From Hyphomicrobiaceae bacterium (GTDB taxonomy: Bacteria; Pseudomonadota; Alphaproteobacteria; Rhizobiales; Devosiaceae), in assembly GCA_020638065.1 (NCBI GenBank), contig JACKJG010000013.1, positions 1 through 64,000 on the forward strand: DNA of 64,000 nt, written 5' to 3'. The notes under the pieces were generated by a model, which was not told where the DNA came from, did no database searches, and saw only the letters and a list, made by a program, of their open reading frames with translations. This document shows positions 19,664 through 27,069 of the stretch, piece by piece (the first letter of the stretch is position 1; each line of letters begins with the position of its first letter). The position numbers and the translations under genes are program-made.

Positions 19664-19783
19664 TTGGCGCATAGCGCCAATACGGCGATCCAGTGAATCG
19701 CCGAAAGGTCTCGAACGCCGAGGAGGTGCAAAGCACCGGGGTCCCCGGCAGGGATGAACGCGAGGGCGGGTGCCGAAGGCACC
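19664..19783. repeat. Cluster of short hairpins after uvrD
   Basis: Five perfect inverted repeats follow one another: TTGGCGC-ATA-GCGCCAA (19664-19680), CGGCGAT-7 nt-ATCGCCG (19683-19703), GGTGC-AAA-GCACC (19725-19737), CCGGGG-T-CCCCGG (19736-19748) and GGTGCC-GAA-GGCACC (19769-19783). Three of them have 3-nt loops. This looks like a composite intergenic repeat, not coding sequence. It lies exactly at the border between GC-rich uvrD and the AT-rich gene at 19825. Confidence 0.6.
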
Positions 19784-19824
19784 GAACGGCGCGACGAGCG
19801 CAGTAACCTACCTGCACTCAATTC

Positions 19825-20802
19825 ATGAGTTTCGTTCGAAACTGGCGGGAGGCCGACGTGCTTTATCTACCCGAAATTCTAAATCGCCACAATTTGTTCT
19901 TGGCCTTAAACGGCCTCAATAAACCTACTCCAACATTTAGTGACCTAAAGGAGGCGATTATTAATCACGGATCCGATGCATTCCAACGCATGGAACGAAT
20001 ACGTGGACTGAATGAACGCATACTAGTTGAGTTTAGCTTGTTCGCAGACCAAATGCATCTTATCAGTGAGGAAAGGGTGGTCTTTGCATCTCAGTCCATG
20101 GGATCAATCCTTACCGAGATATCGCCGTTCTTTGCGACGCTGCGGGTTCTTCAAAACAAAATATTGGCCCTAATTAGTGCGTGGGAGAGTGTCCGACTCC
20201 CGTCGAGCATGAGCGACCTCTGCAAAAAACCTGAAAAGTACAATTTATCCGTTGAGGCGAGACAACTGATTCAAAAATACTGGGAAACGTCTGGAAAACA
20301 CATCAAATTTTATCGCGATATTGATCAACACAATTTCAGCAGGACGGACCTCACTTCACGATATTTCGTAAGATTTGTGCCTGAGCTCGTCACATATATT
20401 GAACTGCCTGATTATCAAGCGACGCGGAATGAGTCTGCTTTCACGTATGACAACAAAATTAATGCGTTAGAGTTTTTAGATGAAGCCGCCTACCAGATTC
20501 ACGAGCTCATCGAAAACCTTGCCAAGTCCTACGGCGCAACGCCTACGCCCCATCGTGATAGTGTGCGTTTGGATCAACTCGGAGAGCTGGTCCCGCGGCG
20601 ATACCGTACGATCGCGGTTATGTACGAAAGCAGAGTTCAGCATGTTGGTGACAAGAACGTCCTAAATATCAAGGCCCTTCGCATTGACCAAAATGAGGAT
20701 GGCAAGATGACTCTGCAACAAATGACTTTAGATGACGATCAACTGAAGAAGGCGTCAAGTCTTTACGGCATTGCGGGTGATCGACGGCCGGATGCTGAGT
20801 GA
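19825..20802 (+). CDS. AT-rich orphan gene, unknown function
   Basis: A 325-residue, largely helical, charged protein with no signal peptide or membrane segment. I do not recognise its family. Two sampled 60-base lines are 43% and 47% G+C, well below the surrounding genes, and codon choice (many AAA, ATT, TTA) differs from the neighbours, so recent transfer is likely. It contains a long helical middle (DAFQRMERIRGLNERI, LRVLQNKILALISAW) and a C-terminal half with RRYRTIAVMYESRVQHVG. It sits between two stretches of intergenic repeats. Single cargo genes of this kind are often defence or stress genes, but nothing in the sequence proves that. Confidence 0.7.
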   Translation: MSFVRNWREADVLYLPEILNRHNLFLALNGLNKPTPTFSDLKEAIINHGSDAFQRMERIRGLNERILVEFSLFADQMHLISEERVVFASQSMGSILTEISPFFATLRVLQNKILALISAWESVRLPSSMSDLCKKPEKYNLSVEARQLIQKYWETSGKHIKFYRDIDQHNFSRTDLTSRYFVRFVPELVTYIELPDYQATRNESAFTYDNKINALEFLDEAAYQIHELIENLAKSYGATPTPHRDSVRLDQLGELVPRRYRTIAVMYESRVQHVGDKNVLNIKALRIDQNEDGKMTLQQMTLDDDQLKKASSLYGIAGDRRPDAE

Positions 20803-21283
20803 CCAGAATCCATTCGGCGCTTCGGCAAACCCCATCAACTAACCGGCGAAGGCCGGAATCCATTGAACCCATCACCTGCTACGAGCCAAGATCAATCCAC
20901 TCACGCAACCCACACCCGCGAAACCAGGTAGCGTGAATGGACCCCGGCCTACGCCGGGGTGACGATTGAGTATGCCGCGCCCCTTCTGCCTTCCCTGCCC
21001 TCGGGGTCCGCCCTTCAGCCCGCTTAGGAGGCGCACCATGAGGGCTGCCGAATGGTTGTCTTCACCCATTCTCCGCACCGTCCCGGCCTCCGAGCCAGGA
21101 CCTCGCGCAACCGATAGCGGCCCCGGATCAAGCCCGGGGTAGCGCGAGTTGTGGGCCCACAAACGCCACCGTAATTACCCGGCCTAGCGGGTAATCCAGC
21201 ATCGCAAATGTCCTTCAGTTTCGCGTCAGCTTCATGTGCCATGAGCGATCCGGGCGATCCTGCCCGAACAGGGAATACTGAGT
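20803..21283. repeat. Gene-free stretch made of short dispersed hairpin repeats
   Basis: About 480 bases without a credible gene. It contains several GC-rich palindromes of the type scattered in proteobacterial intergenic DNA: CCGGC-GAAG-GCCGG near 20843-20856, CCCCGGC-CTAC-GCCGGGG near 20942-20960 followed by TGACG, and CCCCGG...CCGGGG near 21121-21140. Short phrases such as GAATCCATT recur near each. Open frames crossing it are reading through repeats. No tRNA or obvious attachment site was seen. Confidence 0.5.
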
Positions 21284-21460
21284 ATGAACGTATCTGGAGT
21301 ATCTGGCGCATTGCCGGTCCGGAGCATTGCTCCAGCCGAAGCGTCGGAGGGGCCGGGACCTGACAAGGTCAACGATCATGACGCCGACGATGTTGGCGCC
21401 GCCCCGGTTCAAGCCGCGACCCCTTCCAATGTGGGCCGGCTGGTCGATATTTCGGCCTGA
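21284..21460 (+). CDS. 58-residue Pro/Ala-rich protein, paralogue A
   Basis: A 58-residue frame beginning MNVSGVSGALPV and ending NVGRLVDISA. It has the same length and the same ends as the gene at 21981 (MNV start and G-x-hydrophobic-VDI-x-A end), while the middles differ, which argues that both are real and related. The middle is acidic and low in complexity (DKVNDHDADDVGAAP). The ribosome site is weak (GGGAAT eight bases upstream). No signal peptide or membrane helix. Function unknown. Confidence 0.55.
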   Translation: MNVSGVSGALPVRSIAPAEASEGPGPDKVNDHDADDVGAAPVQAATPSNVGRLVDISA

Positions 21461-21582
21461 CGCCTGACAGGGAGGCGTCCCTTGAATGCGGCTGCCGCTA
21501 AAATGGCGGCACTCAACTTAGCCTTTTCTTGACGTTCGGCGCGCAGCATGCCGCTCCGGCACTCCGTCCGGGAGGCATTCTG

Positions 21583-21828
21583 ATGACCGAAATGCTCTTT
21601 GGCGCACTCTCCATGGCCGTTTTGCTCGTGCGCATCATCAAGGGGCCATGGATGCGCAATCCGCAATATCTGGCTGCTGCGCTGGTGGGTGCCGTGGCGC
21701 TCTCACTGGGACTCGGCGCATTGTCCCCGGACCTCGAAAACGATCTCATCGTGGGCACTCTCGCGGGTGGCGTTGGCGCCTGGATCGGTATCTATCTGTT
21801 CGATCTCACTCAGGCAGGTGATTTCTGA
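21583..21828 (+). CDS. Small membrane protein, unknown function
   Basis: An 81-residue protein with an N-terminal helix (about 5-18, LFGALSMAVLLVRI), a basic turn (KGPWMRNP) and two more hydrophobic segments (about 27-45 and 55-74). The ATG at 21583 has GGGAGG eight bases upstream, so the longer frame from 21529 is rejected. It lies between the two 58-aa paralogues on the same strand. Family not recognised. Confidence 0.65.
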   Translation: MTEMLFGALSMAVLLVRIIKGPWMRNPQYLAAALVGAVALSLGLGALSPDLENDLIVGTLAGGVGAWIGIYLFDLTQAGDF

Positions 21829-21980
21829 GGCCTTTTAGCCGCGTTGAATCGCCCTCTCAGCCGCCTCGGCCAACAACTTCAAAAGACTCGATTTCATTCA
21901 AATGCAATCGATCCTCGCAGCGCTTCGGTGACGCGTTGGCGCTAGTCTCGAAAACTCGTTCAGCTTGAGGGAGCAGACCG

Positions 21981-22157
21981 ATGAACGTTGGGGACGCAAC
22001 CAACATTCCGCCGCAACGACCGACCGTACCGAGCGCACCGCTTGAGCCGGCACATGTCAAAAAGCAGGTGGAACAGCAAAAAACCGAGACATCCGACGCC
22101 GTGTCTGCACCGCCTCCGGCACCGCATACCGGCGCATTCGTCGATATCCGCGCCTGA
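21981..22157 (+). CDS. 58-residue Pro/Ala-rich protein, paralogue B
   Basis: A 58-residue frame starting MNVGDATNIPPQ and ending HTGAFVDIRA, with a strong ribosome site (GAGGGAG seven bases before the ATG). The middle is rich in Pro, Ala, Lys and Gln (AHVKKQVEQQKTE). It shares length, MNV start and G-x-hydrophobic-VDI-x-A end with the gene at 21284. Its TGA abuts the TGA of the convergent DUF1624 gene within a single TGATCA. Function unknown. Confidence 0.62.
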   Translation: MNVGDATNIPPQRPTVPSAPLEPAHVKKQVEQQKTETSDAVSAPPPAPHTGAFVDIRA

Positions 22158-23234
22158 TCAGGCCTGCGGCTGCATCTCGATCGGTCCGGCCTCCGCCATC
22201 GCTCGGCAAAGGCTTGCGATCCCGTCGATGCGCGTCTGCACTTCCGGATCGGGATTGGGCCGGTTGATCATCTCCCAGAGGTTTCCCTCTTCCACGATGC
22301 CGAGCGCGCATTGGCAATAGCGCGTGCAATAGCCCGGCTCGCCGCCCTTGGCCCCGCAGGTCACCTCGCACTGCCCCTTGAAACCGGCCACCTGTTGCTC
22401 ATGGCCAGGCTGCAGAAGCTGCGCCAGTCCAAACAGTACGCTGAAAATCACCAATTGGTGCAGAAGGTAAAGGATCAGGCTCCAGCGCCCGCACCAGATC
22501 AGGCCGCGCCAGATGAAATTGCCCGGCCGGAATGCGGCGAGCCTCGCGCCCCAGCCGCTATCGATCAGCACGCGACCAATCGCGACACCAACCAAAACCG
22601 CCCCGAATGACGGGAAAATTGGCACCAGGTCCTCGGTGTTGGGGTGCTCGGTCCAGAACCCGATCCAGGCCAGCCACTTGTCGTTGAACATCGGGTTCGG
22701 CCAGAGATGCGGCGGCACGATGAAGATGGCGGAGGCAAGCAAGGTCAGCCAGACCGGCCAGCGCAGCGCCACAAGTCCCATCAGCGAATAGAGGGCGATG
22801 GCGTGCAGCACCCCGAAATAGACGAACGCGTCGCCAAAGGCGAAGAAGGTCACCAACGTCACCGCCAGCGCCGCCGCCAGCAAGATCAGCCAGCGCCGCC
22901 AGAATTTTGGCCAGTCGACGCCATTGGCATGCGCCAGAACCAGACTCACCCCGACCAGTCCGAGAAAGGTGTTGACGAGAACCTTGGCAAACCCGAGCCA
23001 GATCGGGTCCCAGACCGGATCGAACGAGGTGAAGCTGAAGAAGCGCAGATCCCACACGGTGTGGAACAGAATGACCCCGAGAATGGCCAGGCCCCGAACC
23101 ACGTCGACAAGTTCGATGCGGGGCAAGCGGCGGCTTTCAGGCTCGGATTGGGTCAACTTGGCTTCCGGAATCAAAACGGCGTCGCAACCATCATAGACGT
23201 CACGCCGGTGCACATCATCCCAAATCAAAGCCAT
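22158..23234 (-). CDS. DUF1624/HGSNAT-like membrane acyltransferase
   Basis: A 358-residue membrane protein. After a 40-residue cytoplasmic start it has RIELVDVVRGLAILGVILFH, the signature of the DUF1624/heparan-alpha-glucosaminide N-acetyltransferase-like family (R-x-x-x-x-D-x-x-R-G), then about seven helices. Unusually, an extra C-terminal domain of about 85 residues carries a Cys cluster (CEVTCGAKGGEPGYCTRYCQC), which may bind metal or form disulfides. Start taken at MALIWDDV (23234). Confidence 0.75.
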   Translation of the reverse strand: MALIWDDVHRRDVYDGCDAVLIPEAKLTQSEPESRRLPRIELVDVVRGLAILGVILFHTVWDLRFFSFTSFDPVWDPIWLGFAKVLVNTFLGLVGVSLVLAHANGVDWPKFWRRWLILLAAALAVTLVTFFAFGDAFVYFGVLHAIALYSLMGLVALRWPVWLTLLASAIFIVPPHLWPNPMFNDKWLAWIGFWTEHPNTEDLVPIFPSFGAVLVGVAIGRVLIDSGWGARLAAFRPGNFIWRGLIWCGRWSLILYLLHQLVIFSVLFGLAQLLQPGHEQQVAGFKGQCEVTCGAKGGEPGYCTRYCQCALGIVEEGNLWEMINRPNPDPEVQTRIDGIASLCRAMAEAGPIEMQPQA

Positions 23235-23309
23235 CCGTTTACCCCGCTTTGCGGCTGCGATTGACGCGCTGCATTCGAGGTGGGAAGGAAGGCACAACCG
23301 GAGACGGAA

Positions 23310-24209
23310 ATGTCCGAATTGCCGCCAAATTACGATCCGTTCGACCAGCCTGCGCGAAAAATCGCCGGAATGTCCCGCGCCGAGGCTTGGCAGCTTGTGG
23401 ATGCCGTTTCCGAGCGCGACGATCTGGCGCTCAGCGCCGCAGCCTACGAACTCGAGGACGGGTCATGGGCCATCGAAGCCACATGCGATGGCGAGCCGGA
23501 ACTTGAATCGTTTTCTGAGCTGGCGCGCCAAACCCTTGGCGGCGACATCACTTTTTCAAAGGAGCGGGTCGATCCGGAAATCGACTGGGTGTCGCGCACA
23601 CAAGAAGGTCTGGCGCCGGTTCTGGCCGGTGGCTTTTTCATTCACGGCAGCCATGACCGGGCAAATGCACCCGCCGGAGCGCGCGCCATCGAAATCGACG
23701 CGGCCCAAGCGTTTGGAACCGGCCACCACGAGACGACGACGGGCTGCCTCGAAGCCATCGATACGATCTTGAGAGTCGAGCGTCCGCGCCACGTGATCGA
23801 TGTGGGAACGGGCACCGGCGTTCTGGCAATCGCGTTGGCCAAGAGACTCCGCCAGCCGATCATTGCCACTGACATCGATCCGGTTGCGGTCAGAATTGCA
23901 TCACAAAACGCGAAAAAGAACGGCGTCGCCGCCTTCGTGCGCCCGTTTCAGGCGACCGGCATGGATCACGCCGAAATCATCAGGGAAGCGCCTTACGACC
24001 TGATCGTCGCCAATATTCTGGCAAAGCCGTTGGTTGCGCTTGCCGCCGACATGGCCGAACTTGCCACACCGCGGGCTCATCTTGTCCTGTCCGGACTTCT
24101 CACGGAGCAGGCGCCCCGCGTGCTCGCGGCCTATAGGGCCACGGGCTTCGTGCTCAAGCGCCGCCTCATTCGTGGGAACTGGGCGACGCTTATCCTTGGT
24201 CGCGGCTGA
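23310..24209 (+). CDS. prmA: Ribosomal protein L11 methyltransferase
   Basis: A 299-residue PrmA that trimethylates ribosomal protein L11 using SAM. The N-terminal substrate-recognition domain is followed by AFGTGHHETTTGCLEAID, motif I VIDVGTGTGVLAIALAKR, and the NxPF-like motif seen here as LIVANILAKPLVALA, all diagnostic of PrmA. The ATG at 23310 with GGAG upstream is preferred to GTG 23280. It is divergent from the DUF1624 gene. Its TGA abuts the stop of the 43-aa gene on the other strand. Confidence 0.9.
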   Translation: MSELPPNYDPFDQPARKIAGMSRAEAWQLVDAVSERDDLALSAAAYELEDGSWAIEATCDGEPELESFSELARQTLGGDITFSKERVDPEIDWVSRTQEGLAPVLAGGFFIHGSHDRANAPAGARAIEIDAAQAFGTGHHETTTGCLEAIDTILRVERPRHVIDVGTGTGVLAIALAKRLRQPIIATDIDPVAVRIASQNAKKNGVAAFVRPFQATGMDHAEIIREAPYDLIVANILAKPLVALAADMAELATPRAHLVLSGLLTEQAPRVLAAYRATGFVLKRRLIRGNWATLILGRG

Positions 24210-24341
24210 TTAGCGGCCGTTCTTCGGCGCGTCGAACTCGAACATGTGCCGGTAATGTGCGACTTCATATTCAGCCTGACGCTTGCGGGCTTCAACCATC
24301 GCATCATAGGCGCGGGCGAAGAAATTCTTGTGCTCAGACAT
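24210..24341 (-). CDS. 43-residue conserved-looking small protein
   Basis: Reads MSEHKNFFARAYDAMVEARK, continues through a charged helix (EYEVAHYRHMF) and ends APKNGR. The ATG at 24341 follows GGAGAC, a good ribosome site, and the whole frame is an amphipathic helix rich in Tyr, His, Arg and Glu. Small proteins of this look occur in Hyphomicrobiales. I do not know a function. It fills the gap between prmA and pepP, and its stop directly adjoins that of prmA. Confidence 0.6.
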   Translation of the reverse strand: MSEHKNFFARAYDAMVEARKRQAEYEVAHYRHMFEFDAPKNGR

Positions 24342-24490
24342 GTCCGTCTCCTTCATTGTTAGCCGCCCTTGCGGCAACAGCTCAAAGATAGACCTGTTGC
24401 GAACCGCGAGTTAGGTCTTGCAACGCAATAGAGATATGCCACTCTCGCATACCGGATTAACGATCCCTGAATTCCTGTTCGAGAGCCTGC

Positions 24491-26317
24491 ATGCCGAAGA
24501 CTGATTTTCCCCCTGCCGTCTATCAATCTTTTGAGGAAAAGACCGATCCCGCCTCAGTCGCGCCCCGCATCGCGGCCCTGCGTGAATTGCTGAAGCGCGA
24601 GAATATCGATGCTTTCCTTGTGCCCCGAACCGATGCGCACCGGGGTGAAAACGTGCCGGAAAGCGAAGAACGGTTGGCCTACATTACCGGTTTCACCGGT
24701 TCGGCAGGCATCGCCGTCATCGCCCGCGAAAAGGCAGCCCTGTTCGTCGACGGCCGCTATCAATTGCAGGCCCCCGCCCAGACCGACACCAGCATTGTCC
24801 AGCTCATGAACATCCCAGAGGACAAGGTCAGCGACTGGATTACTGATAATCTGCACCCCGGCGCCATCGTCGGATACGATCCTTGGCTGCACACGGTTTC
24901 CGAAATCGCGACGCTCGCCAACGAAATCGGCGCCGCCGAAAAACTGCGCCCCATCCGCAACCTCATCGACGAGATCTGGACAGACCGCCCTGCCCCGCCC
25001 ATGGGCCCGATCGAAATTCTCGGCACCAACCGTGCCGGCAAAGCCAGCCGGGTGAAAATTAGCGACCTCGAAAGGGAACTGGCAAAGCATAAGGCCGACG
25101 CGCTGGTCATGAGCTTGCCCGAGAGCATCTGCTGGCTCTTCAACATCCGCGGCCGCGACGTGCCACACACACCGGTTGCCCATTCCTATGCCATCGTGCC
25201 TGCTGCCGAGCGCCCACGCCTCTATGTCGACGCCGGCAAGCTTTCCGCGCCGATCCGCGAGGCACTGGCCGCCGACATCGACATCAAGGACCCGGAAGAG
25301 TTTATCGCCGACGTCGAAGCCCTGTCCCAAGCGGGCAAGGTGTTGTGGATCGATCCGTCAACTGCTCCGGTCGCCGTAAAGCATCTGATTGCCGAAAACG
25401 GCGGTCAATTGGTCGAGAACGCTGACCCGACCCACCACGCCAAGACCATCAAGAACGAGGTCGAGGTGGCCGGTATGCGCGAAGCGCACCATCGCCACGG
25501 CGTTGCGATGACCCGTTTCCTCAAATGGTTCGACGATGCCGTTGCAGCGGGCGAAACACTGAACGAAATCGGCATCGTCGACGCGCTTGAGAGCTTCACG
25601 CGCATGGACGACACGCTTGTCGATATCGGCTTCGATGCCATATCCGGCGCGGGGCCGGATGGCGCCATCATCCATTACCGCGTCACCGAGAAGTCCAACC
25701 GCGTGCTGGGCAAGAACGAGATCATGCTCGTCGATTGCGGCGGACAATATCTCTCCGGCACCACGGACATCACCCGCACCATGGCGACCGGCGCCCATTC
25801 GGCGCAGGAAAAGGACCACTTCACCCGAGTTCTCAAGGGCATGATCGGCATTTCAACCCTTGTGTTCCCCAAGGGCACGAACGGCGCACAGATCGACGCA
25901 ATTGCCCGCAAGGCGCTCTGGGACGTCGGCCTCGACTATCGTCACGGCACCGGCCACGGCGTTGGCGCCTTTCTCGGTGTCCATGAATCCCCTCCAGGCA
26001 TCGGCCCGCGCTACACCATGATCATCGAGTCCGGAATGATCCTGTCCAACGAACCGGGCTATTACCTCCCAGGCGCCTATGGCATCCGCATCGAGAACCT
26101 GATCCATGCGATCCCGCATCCCGAATTCGAGAACTTCATCGCTTTCGAAACCCTGACGCTCGCGCCGATCGACACCAGACTGGTCGACATCTCCCTGCTG
26201 ACCCCCGCGGAGCGAGACTGGCTGAACGCCTATCACGCGCGCGTGCTGTCCGAAATCGGTCCGTTGGTCGAGGAGGATGTGCGTGCGTGGCTGGAGAAAG
26301 CAACCAAAGCCATCTAG
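24491..26317 (+). CDS. pepP: M24 family aminopeptidase P (Xaa-Pro aminopeptidase)
   Basis: A 608-residue three-domain aminopeptidase P of the long (eukaryote-like) type, which removes an N-terminal residue preceding proline. Two creatinase-like N-terminal domains (about 20-315, with DAFLVPRTDAHRGEN and YITGFTGSAG) precede the pita-bread domain. Metal ligands are visible: the Asp in MLVDCGGQYLSGTTDITRT, the His in HGTGHGVGAFLGVHE, and Glu residues in LSNEPGYY and the conserved RIEN region. The stop codon shares the CTAG tetramer with the stop of the convergent ChaC-like gene. Confidence 0.92.
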   Translation: MPKTDFPPAVYQSFEEKTDPASVAPRIAALRELLKRENIDAFLVPRTDAHRGENVPESEERLAYITGFTGSAGIAVIAREKAALFVDGRYQLQAPAQTDTSIVQLMNIPEDKVSDWITDNLHPGAIVGYDPWLHTVSEIATLANEIGAAEKLRPIRNLIDEIWTDRPAPPMGPIEILGTNRAGKASRVKISDLERELAKHKADALVMSLPESICWLFNIRGRDVPHTPVAHSYAIVPAAERPRLYVDAGKLSAPIREALAADIDIKDPEEFIADVEALSQAGKVLWIDPSTAPVAVKHLIAENGGQLVENADPTHHAKTIKNEVEVAGMREAHHRHGVAMTRFLKWFDDAVAAGETLNEIGIVDALESFTRMDDTLVDIGFDAISGAGPDGAIIHYRVTEKSNRVLGKNEIMLVDCGGQYLSGTTDITRTMATGAHSAQEKDHFTRVLKGMIGISTLVFPKGTNGAQIDAIARKALWDVGLDYRHGTGHGVGAFLGVHESPPGIGPRYTMIIESGMILSNEPGYYLPGAYGIRIENLIHAIPHPEFENFIAFETLTLAPIDTRLVDISLLTPAERDWLNAYHARVLSEIGPLVEEDVRAWLEKATKAI

Positions 26318-27069
26318 CGGCCGCCATACGCGCGCGTCCGCGCAGCCAGCTCGGAAAAATGCGCGTCTTCAAGGCCAAGCAGTTCGAGTTGCTCGTCAAG
26401 GTTGAGGACATATTCGATATTGCTGCCCATCATGCCCTCGGCCCGCGCGATCTTTTGCGCCGCCTCGTCAATGCCAACCGGCCCCGCATAACGTTCCGAA
26501 CCATGATCGGCGACGAAGGTGATGGCACTGATTTCGCCCTGTGCGGTTGAGACCGCCACATTGGTCGGCACATAACCGTAGGCGATCATTTCGCGCCGCC
26601 AGATGACCGCCGTTTCGTGTTCGACCTTTTCCGCGCCGATCCGGAACGCAACGCCATCACACAGATCGCCGAAATCGAGTGCCGCCATAAAGCCCGGCGT
26701 CTCGGGTGAACCGCGCCCGCCGGTCAGGTGCAGGCAAAAGCGGCGTTCGTAACCCGCCAGACGGCCGATCCGGACTTCGTCGAAATAAAAGCCTGGGTCC
26801 CACATCAGCGACCCATAGGCGAATATCCAGACATCCTCGTCAGGCTGCGCCTCAAGCGCCTTACGCCGGGATGCCTCGCGCTCGTCATCGGGACGACGCC
26901 AGTTCTCCGGGTACCCGGCCTGCTTGGCCCTGCGATCGATTTCCTCGAAATCCAGAAACCGGAACTTCGACAAGTGGGGGTCGCGGATACGCCCCTTGAG
27001 CTGCGGCACATGCACAAATGCATCCGGACCGATGTCAAAACCGGGATCCTTGGGATGTCTCTCGATCAT
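26314..27069 (-). CDS. ChaC-like gamma-glutamylcyclotransferase
   Basis: A 251-residue protein. Residues about 77-240 are a gamma-glutamylcyclotransferase fold with WIFAYGSLMWDPGF (the YGSL substrate loop) and LAGYERRFCLHLTGGRGSPE, as in ChaC enzymes that split glutathione into 5-oxoproline and Cys-Gly. The first 75 residues are an extra charged segment not part of the ChaC core. The start ATG overlaps the ligA stop by four bases (ATGA), so it is coupled to ligA. Confidence 0.85.
   Translation of the reverse strand: MIERHPKDPGFDIGPDAFVHVPQLKGRIRDPHLSKFRFLDFEEIDRRAKQAGYPENWRRPDDEREASRRKALEAQPDEDVWIFAYGSLMWDPGFYFDEVRIGRLAGYERRFCLHLTGGRGSPETPGFMAALDFGDLCDGVAFRIGAEKVEHETAVIWRREMIAYGYVPTNVAVSTAQGEISAITFVADHGSERYAGPVGIDEAAQKIARAEGMMGSNIEYVLNLDEQLELLGLEDAHFSELAARTRAYGGR

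Noticed and set aside
24460..24474. TTAA-N7-TGAA upstream of pepP as a CtrA box
   Set aside because: One mismatch and no regulatory reason. Too weak to call beside the better sites at 34762 and 52616.
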